Translations under genes and position numbers: made by a program | Shown here: one piece after another, positions 1 through 5,939 of the stretch | Layout: each line of letters starts with the position of its first letter | Position numbering within the stretch: position 1 is the first letter of the stretch | The notes under the pieces: generated by a model | What the model was told of the DNA's origin: nothing | The model's input: the letters and a program-made list of their open reading frames with translations, nothing else | The model's database searches: none | Assembly: GCA_023416175.1 (NCBI GenBank) | Contig: JAEZIE010000240.1 | Location: 1 to 11,832 of the forward strand | Direction: 5' to 3' | Length of the DNA: 11,832 nucleotides | Source: Bacillota bacterium | Lineage (GTDB): Bacteria; Bacillota; Clostridia; Christensenellales; CAG-138

Positions 1-591
1 CTGGGCTAAATTAAATGGATCATAGCCTGATCCGCCATCTCCGGTTGTCAAAACGAGGTTTCCCGTTTCAGGCGAAAAGTTTAAACTATTCACTCCGTTA
101 TGATTTAAAAATGGTCTTCTTATATTCAGCAGTGTCCGCCGCTTTTGAGGCTGGCCATTCGATTGCAACATCCATTCTTCAACCGTATCAATATGGTCAT
201 ATTGCCTTTCTCGATTGGTCCACTGTAGGTTTAAAGTTCTGGGGTCACACGGATCAGGTTTAAATGATCCGGAACGAGCGCCGGGACCTTGAGATCCAGC
301 TACCGAATAATGAAGATAGAAAAGACCGTTATTATAAAACTCGGGATGAAACGCCATCCCTAGCAATCCCCGTTCATCATATCCACCAGTAGAGACACCC
401 AGATTTATAACTCGCGGACGAATATCTAAAAAAGTCCCAATCGCTCCGTCTCCTATGTAAAAGATCTCTCCTACCTGGGTTGCAAAAAATAATCGTTCGG
501 TTGAGTCACCCGGAAGCATCGTTGTTTTCAAAACAGTGGGTAAATTTATATTGCGAACAATGGGTCGCAAATTTACTTTCACTTTAATCAA
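1..591 (-). CDS. PQQ-type glucose/sorbosone dehydrogenase (GSDH family), N-terminal part, cut by left window edge
   Basis: This minus-strand frame stays open for 197 codons from 591 to the window edge at 1 and has no stop in the window. The predicted protein shows the GSDH beta-propeller signature: DERGLLGMAFHPEF at residues 72-85, FYLHYS at 91-96, NHNGVNSLNFSPETG at 163-177 and TGDGG at 183-187. His164 in NHNG lines up with the catalytic base of soluble PQQ glucose dehydrogenases. The family oxidises sugars or related alcohols with PQQ and is usually exported. I chose the TTG at 589-591 because AGGAAGGAG lies 9 nt upstream and no ATG is near. Oddities: the N-terminus (LIKVKVNLRPIVRNINLP) carries no signal peptide or lipobox, and no PQQ biosynthesis gene is in view. 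The family call is firm. Substrate, cofactor use and location are not shown by the sequence. Confidence 0.85.
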   Translation of the reverse strand, partial: MIKVKVNLRPIVRNINLPTVLKTTMLPGDSTERLFFATQVGEIFYIGDGAIGTFLDIRPRVINLGVSTGGYDERGLLGMAFHPEFYNNGLFYLHYSVAGSQGPGARSGSFKPDPCDPRTLNLQWTNRERQYDHIDTVEEWMLQSNGQPQKRRTLLNIRRPFLNHNGVNSLNFSPETGNLVLTTGDGGSGYDPFNLAQ

Positions 592-677
592 CGTTATACA
601 CTCCTTCCTGCCGTTTTCCTTTATATGAATATAGATAGAGCTGTTCTATTAGTACATCTTTTGAATTGGATCATTAT

Positions 678-715
678 TATGTAGAAATCTTGCTGGAGCA
701 AACGATTTCTACGTA
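678..715. repeat. Strong imperfect palindrome / hairpin in the divergent intergenic region
   Basis: Arms TATGTAGAAATC (678-689) and GATTTCTACGTA (704-715) are complementary over 12 positions, with one T:G wobble. Inside them TTGC (690-693) pairs with GCAA (698-701) around TGGA, leaving AC unpaired. No T-run follows on either strand, so it does not look like a terminator. It lies between the minus-strand GSDH gene (start 591) and the plus-strand small ORF (start 794). It could be an operator for a dimeric regulator of one or both genes, or a structured 5' leader of the small ORF. Confidence 0.7.
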
Positions 716-793
716 GAGCATAGGCATTGCATGGAAGGGAAATTACTAAAGAGGGTATCTCAAGCAAAATGAATGACCAGAAAGGTGTATAGT

Positions 794-955
794 ATGGCAG
801 GACATCGAATAAAAGATGAGTTTTATCACTTTTGGGCCAATGGGCAGCCTTATAATCAGGAATATGCTGTGGTTGATGACGCCGAATTGGATCGGCTTGT
901 AGGAATGCAACCGGCTGAAGAATTGAACGAATGGGATATGGAATTTGACGATTGA
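794..955 (+). CDS. Small acidic hypothetical protein (53 aa)
   Basis: The protein begins MAGHRIKDEFYHFWANGQPY and ends EWDMEFDD. It is acidic, especially in the C-terminal third (VVDDAELDRL, EELNEWDMEFDD), has no membrane segment or signal peptide, and has no Cys. I do not recognise a family. The ATG at 794 is preferred over the one at 773 because AAAGGTG (781-787) sits 6 nt upstream, while 773 has only GAGGG about 17 nt away. A hairpin terminator at 1043-1069 follows on the same strand, so it could be a one-gene transcript. It is divergent from the GSDH gene and close to the 678-715 palindrome. The overlapping minus-strand frame (621-989) has no family features and crosses that palindrome. 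This may be a real small gene, but length and an SD-like site are the only support. Confidence 0.5.
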   Translation: MAGHRIKDEFYHFWANGQPYNQEYAVVDDAELDRLVGMQPAEELNEWDMEFDD

Positions 956-1042
956 TGGCCTTTTCTGAATAGAGGCCTTCTAAGATCACATATTTATGAT
1001 AGCTGCCTGCGTTTCTTCATGCACGGGGGCCCTTCAAATATG

Positions 1043-1069
1043 CCCTGTCGTGTATACGGCAGGGTTTTT
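1043..1069 (+). terminator. Rho-independent terminator after the small ORF
   Basis: Stem CCCTGTCGT (1043-1051) pairs with ACGGCAGGG (1056-1064) over 9 bp with one T:G wobble, closing a GTAT loop. TTTTT follows directly at 1065-1069. This is a textbook plus-strand terminator. It lies about 90 nt after the small ORF and separates it from the methyltransferase gene. Confidence 0.85.
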
Positions 1070-1154
1070 CATTCGTAGGAATCTGCATTTCCAGTCGGCA
1101 ATCTCGAGAGTTATTAGTCAATCTGTTCTTAAAGAAATTTTTACCAATTATTTC

Positions 1155-1186
1155 TTGACAAATGCATAATGCAAGCGCACTGTACT
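1155..1186 (+). promoter_or_regulatory. Possible promoter with internal palindrome before the methyltransferase gene
   Basis: A perfect -35 hexamer TTGACA lies at 1155-1160. The following spacer contains the palindrome TGCAT-A-ATGCA (1163-1173). No good -10 sits at 17 bp; the nearest candidate, TGTACT at 1181-1186, implies a 20-bp spacer. Long spacers with a palindrome inside are typical of MerR-family controlled promoters, so activation by such a regulator is one reading, but no MerR gene is in view. CATAAT at 1165-1170 is an alternative -10 with a poor -35. The element is tentative. Confidence 0.3.
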
Positions 1187-1301
1187 TATAGGGATGTATT
1201 CCCCCCCAAAAAAATCCGTCTCTCGCCATACTACGGCATCTGTGTTAGAAAAAGAATGAGTCAGGGTTGTTTTGCTCGATCATTTATTTGGAGGGATAAA
1301 C

Positions 1302-2141
1302 ATGGAAAGAAAAACATCTGATACAGCCGTTGTTACGGCTTCGTTGCGGGCCTTGGGGTGCTATGAGGATGATGGGAATGTCAGATGCAGGGATCAAATG
1401 GCCGAATTATTTTTGCCGGATGATAAGCGGGAACAATTAAAAAATAGCGATGTCAGAAATATAATCAAAAAAATGATCCCTGAAGGGCTCTATGAGTATG
1501 TGCTCGCTAGAACAGGCTATTTTGACGATCTGTTTGTTACGAGCTTAAAAGAAGGAATCCCGCAAATTGTCATTTTGGGAGCAGGATATGACAGCAGACC
1601 CTATCGGTTTGCGGAATTCATCCAGCACACATCGATCTATGAAGTGGACGCTTTTGCAACGCAGGAACAAAAACAATCCGTTTTGGAGAATAGTGAAATT
1701 TCTGTACATAAAGATGTTCGGTATGTGGCTATTGATTTTGAGCAGGACGATCTGATGCAGGCGCTTTCCAGCAATGGATTTGACTCCGCGCTTCAAACGT
1801 TGTTTCTGTGGGAAGGCGTCACGTTCTATTTGCATCCGAATACCGTCAGGGGGGTGCTGCAATTGCTACGGTCAAATTCGGCAGCCCACAGCTTGATGTG
1901 TTTTGATTTTCAGACGGTTGAGAATGGGCGAGGTCTGATTGATACGGGCTTGAAGGATGAAGCCATTCGCTTTGGGATAGAGGCGGGCACCGCCGGACGG
2001 TACTTGGAAGAATTGAACTACAAGGTGTTGGAGCATGTTGGTTCGGAGGAGTTACAAAAACGCTATCTCACCCGAAGCAATGGAACCGTATTGGGCCAAA
2101 TCAAGACAATCATGAATATCGTAAAGGCGGAAATGGTATAG
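1302..2141 (+). CDS. Class I SAM-dependent methyltransferase, LCMT/TIGR00027-like
   Basis: The 279-residue protein carries the SAM-binding motif I ILGAGYDSRPYR at residues 91-102, the acidic ribose-binding EVDA at 114-117, IDFEQDD at 144-150 and FLWEGVTFYL at 168-177. This combination marks the leucine carboxyl methyltransferase-like family (PF04072; TIGR00027), whose bacterial members mostly have unknown acceptors and include natural-product O-methyltransferases. Length fits the family. The start at 1302 has GGAGGGA five bases upstream; the longer frame from TTG 1272 would place that Shine-Dalgarno inside the gene and is less likely. No partner biosynthetic gene is nearby, and a terminator follows at 2172, so it appears monocistronic. 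It is soluble and presumably cytoplasmic. The methyl acceptor is unknown. Confidence 0.88.
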   Translation: MERKTSDTAVVTASLRALGCYEDDGNVRCRDQMAELFLPDDKREQLKNSDVRNIIKKMIPEGLYEYVLARTGYFDDLFVTSLKEGIPQIVILGAGYDSRPYRFAEFIQHTSIYEVDAFATQEQKQSVLENSEISVHKDVRYVAIDFEQDDLMQALSSNGFDSALQTLFLWEGVTFYLHPNTVRGVLQLLRSNSAAHSLMCFDFQTVENGRGLIDTGLKDEAIRFGIEAGTAGRYLEELNYKVLEHVGSEELQKRYLTRSNGTVLGQIKTIMNIVKAEMV

Positions 2142-2171
2142 CCGAAAGATAGAAATTGATACAAAGAGTCC

Positions 2172-2204
2172 AAAGGCGTCAGGATCATTCTGATGCCTTT
2201 TAAT
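2172..2204 (+). terminator. Hairpin terminator after the methyltransferase gene
   Basis: AAAGGCGTCAG (2172-2182) pairs with CTGATGCCTTT (2190-2200) over 11 bp with one G:T wobble, around a 7-nt loop. The trailing T-run is only TTTT then AAT, so termination may be modest. The flanking A and T bases make it close to symmetric, but no gene ends toward it on the minus strand. Confidence 0.7.
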
Positions 2205-2342
2205 ATGTTAAATCCCGCAAAGCAATTGGGGAGCATGCTCTCACATGAAAAAATCCATGTTCTGACCGAAGCGGTACATGCTATATTCAATATGGCAAAG
2301 ACACAAATAAATGGCTTCTTCCCATCGGAACTGATATCATAA
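2205..2342 (+). other. Short open frame of doubtful coding status (45 codons)
   Basis: An ATG at 2205 opens a 45-codon frame ending at TAA 2340-2342. Its product would begin MLNPAKQLGS and end QINGFFPSELIS. There is no Shine-Dalgarno sequence, and the ATG touches the terminator just upstream. It could be chance, or the remnant of a gene lost between the methyltransferase and DUF1905 genes. I do not recognise it. The rest of this 242-nt gap contains the DUF1905 ribosome binding site and nothing else I can name. Confidence 0.15.
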
Positions 2343-2383
2343 AAATGACAACAGCAAAATGCAAGATTCGGTAGAGGGTATCT

Positions 2384-2668
2384 ATGAGCAAGTTGTATGA
2401 ATTTGAAGCGGAAATCAAAAAGGTGCCGGATTTGGACGGCGCGTATGTCGAAATACCGTTTGATGTGAAGGCGGAGTTTGGAAAAGGCAGAGTTCCCGTA
2501 ACCGCCACCTTTGAAGGCGAACCGTATGAAGGAAGCCTTGTCAGAATGGGGACGCCTTGCCATATCATCGGAATCCGGAAAGATATCCGGGCAAAGATCG
2601 GCAAGCAACCAGGGGACGTCATCAAGGTAACAATTCAGGAAAGAGTGGCGAAGGCTCGTGGCGAATGA
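2384..2668 (+). CDS. DUF1905 domain protein
   Basis: The 94-residue protein is essentially one DUF1905 domain (PF08922). Recognisable stretches are YEFEAEIKKVPDLDGAYVEI near the N-terminus, GKGRVPVTATFEGEPYEGSL in the middle, and RMGTPCHIIGI followed by KQPGDVIKVTIQE in the second half. The fold is a small beta-barrel; no molecular function is established for the family to my knowledge. AGAGGG lies 5 nt upstream of ATG 2384. Its last four codons overlap the GTG start of the LUD-domain gene, so the two are probably translated together. No signal peptide or membrane segment is present. The family call is strong and the function is open. Confidence 0.88.
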   Translation: MSKLYEFEAEIKKVPDLDGAYVEIPFDVKAEFGKGRVPVTATFEGEPYEGSLVRMGTPCHIIGIRKDIRAKIGKQPGDVIKVTIQERVAKARGE

Positions 2669-3281
2669 TTCATATATCATCAAGGCGCTGGAACATAACT
2701 TTCTAAGGCGTAACATTGAGGTGCTTTGGTTTGACGCCTTTACAGACGTCAAAGACTATCTGCTACACAAGATTCCGACTGATGCGACGATCGGAATAGG
2801 TCACTCAAAGACCCTCCAGAATATCGGCGTCACCGAAGCTTTTCAGTCTAGGGGCAATATCGTCTTCGATAAGGAGCTTGGAACGAACGATCACGAAGTC
2901 AGATTGCTTAAAAGAAAGTCTCTGTTGGCGGACTGCTATATATCGGGGTCCAACGCAGTTTCAGTAGACGGGAGAATTGTGAATATAGACCACAGCGGAA
3001 ATCGAGCAGCCGCCCTTGCATATGGTCCTGATAAAGTGTTTATTGTGGTTGGGAAAAACAAAATTACGAAAACATATGAGGAAGCCATTAAGAGAGCAAA
3101 GAATATCGCTTCACCGCAAAATGCAAATAGAGCTGGGTATCACCCGCCGTGTGTTTCATCCGGATATTGCACGGATTGTCTTTCAGAAGAACGCGTGTGC
3201 AACATCCTATCAACCATTCAGGGGCAGAGTGTAAAAGGACGGATGATTTTACTCATCGCCAATGAAGACGCCGGTTATTGA
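2658..3281 (+). CDS. LUD-domain protein (LutC/YkgG-like, stand-alone)
   Basis: This 207-residue protein matches the LUD domain (PF02589, formerly DUF162) over nearly its whole length: IGIGHSKTL at residues 45-53, SGSNAVSVDGRIVNID at 96-111, and GNRAAALAYGPDKV at 114-127. Near the C-terminus is a cysteine cluster C165-x5-C171-x2-C174-x6-C181, found in the short stand-alone subfamily and plausibly a metal or Fe-S site. LUD proteins of the LutABC system take part in L-lactate oxidation, but no lutA or lutB is here, so lactate use should not be assumed. The GTG start at 2658 overlaps the DUF1905 stop by 11 nt, and the product begins MANDSYIIKALEHNF. Only a weak AAGG lies upstream, consistent with translational coupling. 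Confidence 0.87.
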   Translation: MANDSYIIKALEHNFLRRNIEVLWFDAFTDVKDYLLHKIPTDATIGIGHSKTLQNIGVTEAFQSRGNIVFDKELGTNDHEVRLLKRKSLLADCYISGSNAVSVDGRIVNIDHSGNRAAALAYGPDKVFIVVGKNKITKTYEEAIKRAKNIASPQNANRAGYHPPCVSSGYCTDCLSEERVCNILSTIQGQSVKGRMILLIANEDAGY

Positions 3282-3386
3282 AGTACAACCGCTGTTGGGC
3301 AATCTAAGATATGTGTTCTTTACGGAAAGCATAGTTTCGTTTTGAAAAATCAAATTCAAGTTTTCTATGGGCGAATCCGAACGTAT

Positions 3387-3392
3387 TATAAT
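3387..3392 (+). promoter_or_regulatory. Candidate -10 element upstream of the cysteine desulfidase gene
   Basis: A perfect TATAAT lies 56 nt before ATG 3449, in a 167-nt gap after the LUD gene. No good -35 is present at 16-18 bp; TTGAAA at 3342-3347 is too far away for this -10. The gap is AT-rich and also contains short inverted repeats (TTTGA/TCAAA around 3341-3355). A separate promoter for the cysteine desulfidase gene is plausible but not proven. Confidence 0.35.
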
Positions 3393-3448
3393 CAATTATT
3401 AGCGCCGTGACGGTCTACTGATGCAGGCTTAAGCAATGGGAGCAAAAC

Positions 3449-4723
3449 ATGAATGAGTTGATTTACAAACAGTATCTTGCAATCCTCGGGGAGGAATTGG
3501 TCCCGGCTCTTGGATGTACGGAGCCTATTGCGATTGCTTTTGCGGCGGCAAAGGCAAAAGATATTCTAGGCGGTTTTCCTTCCAAAATAAAAGTGTATTG
3601 CAGCGGCAATATTATCAAGAATGTAAAAAGCGTGATCGTTCCCAACACAGGAGGACTCAGGGGGATTGAGGTCAGCGCTCTGGCCGGGGTTGTTGGCGGA
3701 AATGCCGATCACGGGATGGAGGTACTGTCTCATCTCAAGAGCGAACATACGAAAAAAGTATGCGAGCTTTTGAAGAAGGACATTTGTGAAGTATCGGCTC
3801 TGGAAACGCAAAGAGCGCTGCATATTATCATCGAGCTTACTGCGGAGCAGGATACCGTTAAAGTGGAAGTGCAGGACTTTCATACCAACATCGTTAAAAT
3901 TGAGAAGAATGGACAAGCAGTATATGAGAAGCCCGCTCTGACCGAAAGCTATTTGGGAAGATTGACCGACCGGAGCGTTTTGAATGTGGATGATATTTAT
4001 CATTTTGCGCAAACGGTCGAACTTGACAAAGTCAGAGTTCTGTTGGAACAGCAAATCAAAAACAACATGGCGATCGCGAACGAAGGGCTCAATGGCCAAT
4101 ATGGGGTGGATATCGGAAATACCTTATTAAATGGCAGCCAGGACAGCGTTTTCAATAAAATGAAAGCGTACACTGCCTCCGCTTCGGAGGCGCGTATGGG
4201 CGGTTCCGAGCTTCCCGTCACCACGAATTCGGGAAGCGGCAATCAGGGCATCGCATCCTCGGTCCCGGTCATCATATATGCACGGGAAAAGGGTGTAACC
4301 GAAGAACGGCTGCTCCGGGCGCTTGTGCTGTCCAATCTTTTGACCATTCATCAGAAGACATTGATTGGAAGGCTTTCGGCCTTCTGCGGGGTCGTAAGTG
4401 CGTCATGCGCCAGCGGCGCCGCGATCACTTACCTCGCGGGCGGCAGCCTTTCGCAAATCAAGATGACAATCACCAACACTTTGGCCAATGTTTCTGGAAT
4501 TGTCTGCGATGGCGCAAAACCATCCTGCGGTATCAAGACCGCAGCGAGTCTCGATGCGGCCATTATGGCGCATTTGCTGGCGATGAACAATAAGGCTTAT
4601 CTCCCCGGTGACGGGTTGGTGAAAGGAAATATCGAGGATACCATCTCTTCGGTGGGAAGAATGGCCCGGGACGGTATGAAAGAAACTGACAAGCAGATCC
4701 TTACGATCATGATGGACTGCTGA
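3449..4723 (+). CDS. cyuA: L-cysteine desulfidase family protein (CyuA/UPF0597; serine dehydratase alpha-like)
   Basis: The 424-residue protein contains ALGCTEPIA at 20-28, TTNSGSGNQGI at 258-268, FCGVVSASCASGAA at 312-325 and CDGAKPSCGIKTA at 353-365, the conserved signature of the SDH_alpha/UPF0597 family (PF03313, COG3681). Characterised members are oxygen-labile Fe-S enzymes that break L-cysteine into pyruvate, ammonia and sulfide. Cys23, one of Cys313/Cys320 and one of Cys353/Cys360 are the likely cluster ligands by comparison with the archaeal desulfidase. Length is normal and there are no membrane segments. GGGAG lies 6 nt before the ATG. The gene is 167 nt after the LUD gene and 67 nt before the GNAT gene. 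The symbol is a family-level name; a related activity on serine or another beta-substituted amino acid cannot be excluded. Confidence 0.88.
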   Translation: MNELIYKQYLAILGEELVPALGCTEPIAIAFAAAKAKDILGGFPSKIKVYCSGNIIKNVKSVIVPNTGGLRGIEVSALAGVVGGNADHGMEVLSHLKSEHTKKVCELLKKDICEVSALETQRALHIIIELTAEQDTVKVEVQDFHTNIVKIEKNGQAVYEKPALTESYLGRLTDRSVLNVDDIYHFAQTVELDKVRVLLEQQIKNNMAIANEGLNGQYGVDIGNTLLNGSQDSVFNKMKAYTASASEARMGGSELPVTTNSGSGNQGIASSVPVIIYAREKGVTEERLLRALVLSNLLTIHQKTLIGRLSAFCGVVSASCASGAAITYLAGGSLSQIKMTITNTLANVSGIVCDGAKPSCGIKTAASLDAAIMAHLLAMNNKAYLPGDGLVKGNIEDTISSVGRMARDGMKETDKQILTIMMDC

Positions 4724-4790
4724 CCGCACGGTAAGACATGAAGCGGTGCGAAATTGTATGATCAGATGGCCGCATAGAATGGAGGATACC

Positions 4791-5687
4791 ATGAAAATTG
4801 AAACGCTCCGTATTCCAACACCAGAATTTATTGCCTACTGCAAAGCGCACCGGCGAGAACATGATGAGTCCTACTTGGACAATGTCTCGTTAAATGAATT
4901 TGTTCCGGACGCGGATAATCCAACGTACCTGTTGCGCGGTGACGCGGGGGAACTCCTTGGCGCGGCGTCGCTGATGCTAGGCGGCTCGCTCAGGAAAAAC
5001 AAAAAGGGGAGGTTTCGCATCCTGCATGCGCAAGCCCGCTCCTTTCAAGCGTATTCCGCGCTGTTAAATGCCTTATTGAAGGACCTTGCGGGGATTGAAA
5101 GCATATATCTGTTCCTGCCCGAGGAAAGGACGGATGTGTGCGATATCCTAAAGCAGCTGGATTTTTTGATTGAACGTTACGCGTGGGTGTTGACCCGGAG
5201 TGGAGAGACACCCGTACCGCCACATACATTCCCGGAAGGATATCGGGTGGAACACTTGAGGACGGGAATAGACGAGCAGCGATGGTGCGATATCAGCAAC
5301 AGCGCGTTTTCGAGGTTTTCCTGGCATACGGAGCTGACGCCGAAAATGGTGAAAGCTTCGGAAGAATCCTACGAAAAACTCGGCGGCGGGCTGTATATGC
5401 TGTGGGATAGGGAAACCCCAATTGGCATATTGCAGATAGAGGCGTTTATGGATGAAAAAAGAGCGGAGATCGGGCCGATTGCGGTGCTGCCGCAATACCA
5501 GGGAATGGGCTTGGGCAGAAACCTGCTGCGCTTTGGGCTGCATACAGCATACTCCATGGGGTTTGAAACCGTGGAGCTATCCGTAAATGGAGAAAATGAC
5601 AAGGCCGCCGCGCTCTACAAGAGCGAAGGATTTGAACAGGATACCCTGATGCTGTGCTTCGCAAAAGCCTTGTCATCAGGTAGGTAA
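4791..5687 (+). CDS. GNAT-family N-acetyltransferase with tandem GNAT-like halves
   Basis: The 298-residue protein has a clear C-terminal GNAT domain at about residues 150-290: the acetyl-CoA pyrophosphate loop QYQGMGLGRN at 235-244, preceded by EIGPIAVLP, and the second motif ALYKSEGFEQ at 274-283. The N-terminal half (about 1-135) has GNAT-like spacing (YLLRGDAGELLGAASLML at 46-63) but no intact QxxGxG/A loop, so it may be a degenerate copy, as in mycothiol-synthase-like two-domain enzymes. The substrate is unknown. ATG 4791 is chosen because GGAGG (4781-4785) lies five bases upstream; a longer frame from 4746 starts with GTG and would swallow that site. The 67-nt gap after the desulfidase gene shows no terminator, so co-transcription is possible. 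No terminator is clear after it either. Confidence 0.88.
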   Translation: MKIETLRIPTPEFIAYCKAHRREHDESYLDNVSLNEFVPDADNPTYLLRGDAGELLGAASLMLGGSLRKNKKGRFRILHAQARSFQAYSALLNALLKDLAGIESIYLFLPEERTDVCDILKQLDFLIERYAWVLTRSGETPVPPHTFPEGYRVEHLRTGIDEQRWCDISNSAFSRFSWHTELTPKMVKASEESYEKLGGGLYMLWDRETPIGILQIEAFMDEKRAEIGPIAVLPQYQGMGLGRNLLRFGLHTAYSMGFETVELSVNGENDKAAALYKSEGFEQDTLMLCFAKALSSGR

Positions 5688-5858
5688 GCGTTCCAAAAGA
5701 TGCCTACGCGAATAGTTTCGTGCTTCCTGCACCACTGGCTTTGCAAATAGCAGGGGATCCCATCAAGCAAGTTTTGTTGTATTTTTACGGATGGTGGATA
5801 AAGTCCTGCATATTGGAAACACATTTTTTGCTACCCTCTTTTTTTTTGCTTATGAATT

Positions 5859-5867
5859 TGTTAGAAT
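5859..5867 (+). promoter_or_regulatory. Extended -10 promoter of the BMP lipoprotein gene
   Basis: TGTTAGAAT matches the extended -10 pattern TGnTATAAT with one mismatch. The upstream region is a T-run rather than a clear -35, which extended -10 promoters tolerate. Transcription would begin near 5873, giving a leader of about 65 nt before ATG 5940. The candidate operator at 5879-5896 falls just after this start. No purine-type riboswitch is visible in the leader or in the rest of the 252-nt gap after the GNAT gene. Confidence 0.5.
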
Positions 5868-5878
5868 AGGTTGTGCGC

Positions 5879-5896
5879 TGTATATACATATATACA
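5879..5896. promoter_or_regulatory. 18-bp perfect palindrome, candidate operator of the nucleoside locus
   Basis: TGTATATACATATATACA consists of TGTATATA (5879-5886) and TATATACA (5889-5896), exact reverse complements separated by CA. It sits a few bases downstream of the inferred transcription start and 43 nt before the lipoprotein ATG. That is a classic repressor position. TGTATA-type AT-rich palindromes are common targets of GntR-family dimers, which is only a suggestion. No regulator gene is present in the window. The arms are too AT-rich and lack a T-run to be a terminator. Confidence 0.6.
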
Positions 5897-5939
5897 ATGC
5901 ATACTCGGCAGTACAAAATTGAAGGAGGAGAAATCCAGA

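Larger units (their letters stand above)
956..1301. other. Gene-free stretch (346 nt) with terminator and promoter-like elements
   Basis: No coding frame here is convincing. It holds a weak hairpin GGCCT/AGGCC at 957-977, the intrinsic terminator at 1043-1069, a TTGACA hexamer with a small palindrome at 1155-1173, and adjacent C7 and A7 homopolymers at 1201-1214. It ends with the ribosome binding site of the methyltransferase gene (GGAGGGA ending 5 nt before ATG 1302). The minus-strand frame 1017-1229 runs through the terminator and the homopolymers and has no recognisable protein features. Confidence 0.6.

Noticed and set aside
15..263. Plus-strand 82-codon open frame
   Set aside because: It is antisense to the GSDH gene, which has strong family motifs on the minus strand; this frame has none.
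621..989. Minus-strand 122-codon open frame
   Set aside because: It crosses the 678-715 palindrome and overlaps the small plus-strand ORF, which has a better start. It shows no family features.
1017..1229. Minus-strand 70-codon open frame
   Set aside because: It spans the intrinsic terminator and the C7/A7 homopolymers and has no recognisable protein features.
2063..2752. Minus-strand 229-codon open frame
   Set aside because: It runs antisense through the methyltransferase 3' end, the terminator and the DUF1905 gene, all well supported on the plus strand.
2658..3281. Assignment of the LUD gene as lactate utilisation lutC
   Set aside because: No lutA or lutB accompanies it and the short cysteine-rich form differs from classical LutC, so only the domain-level name is used.
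5709..5726. Short hairpin CGCGAA/TTCGTG after the GNAT gene as a terminator
   Set aside because: The stem is only 6 bp with a wobble and no T-run follows.
5688..5939. Purine riboswitch before the nucleoside transporter genes
   Set aside because: I looked for the conserved three-way junction sequences and did not find them. The palindrome at 5879-5896 is a better explanation for control.
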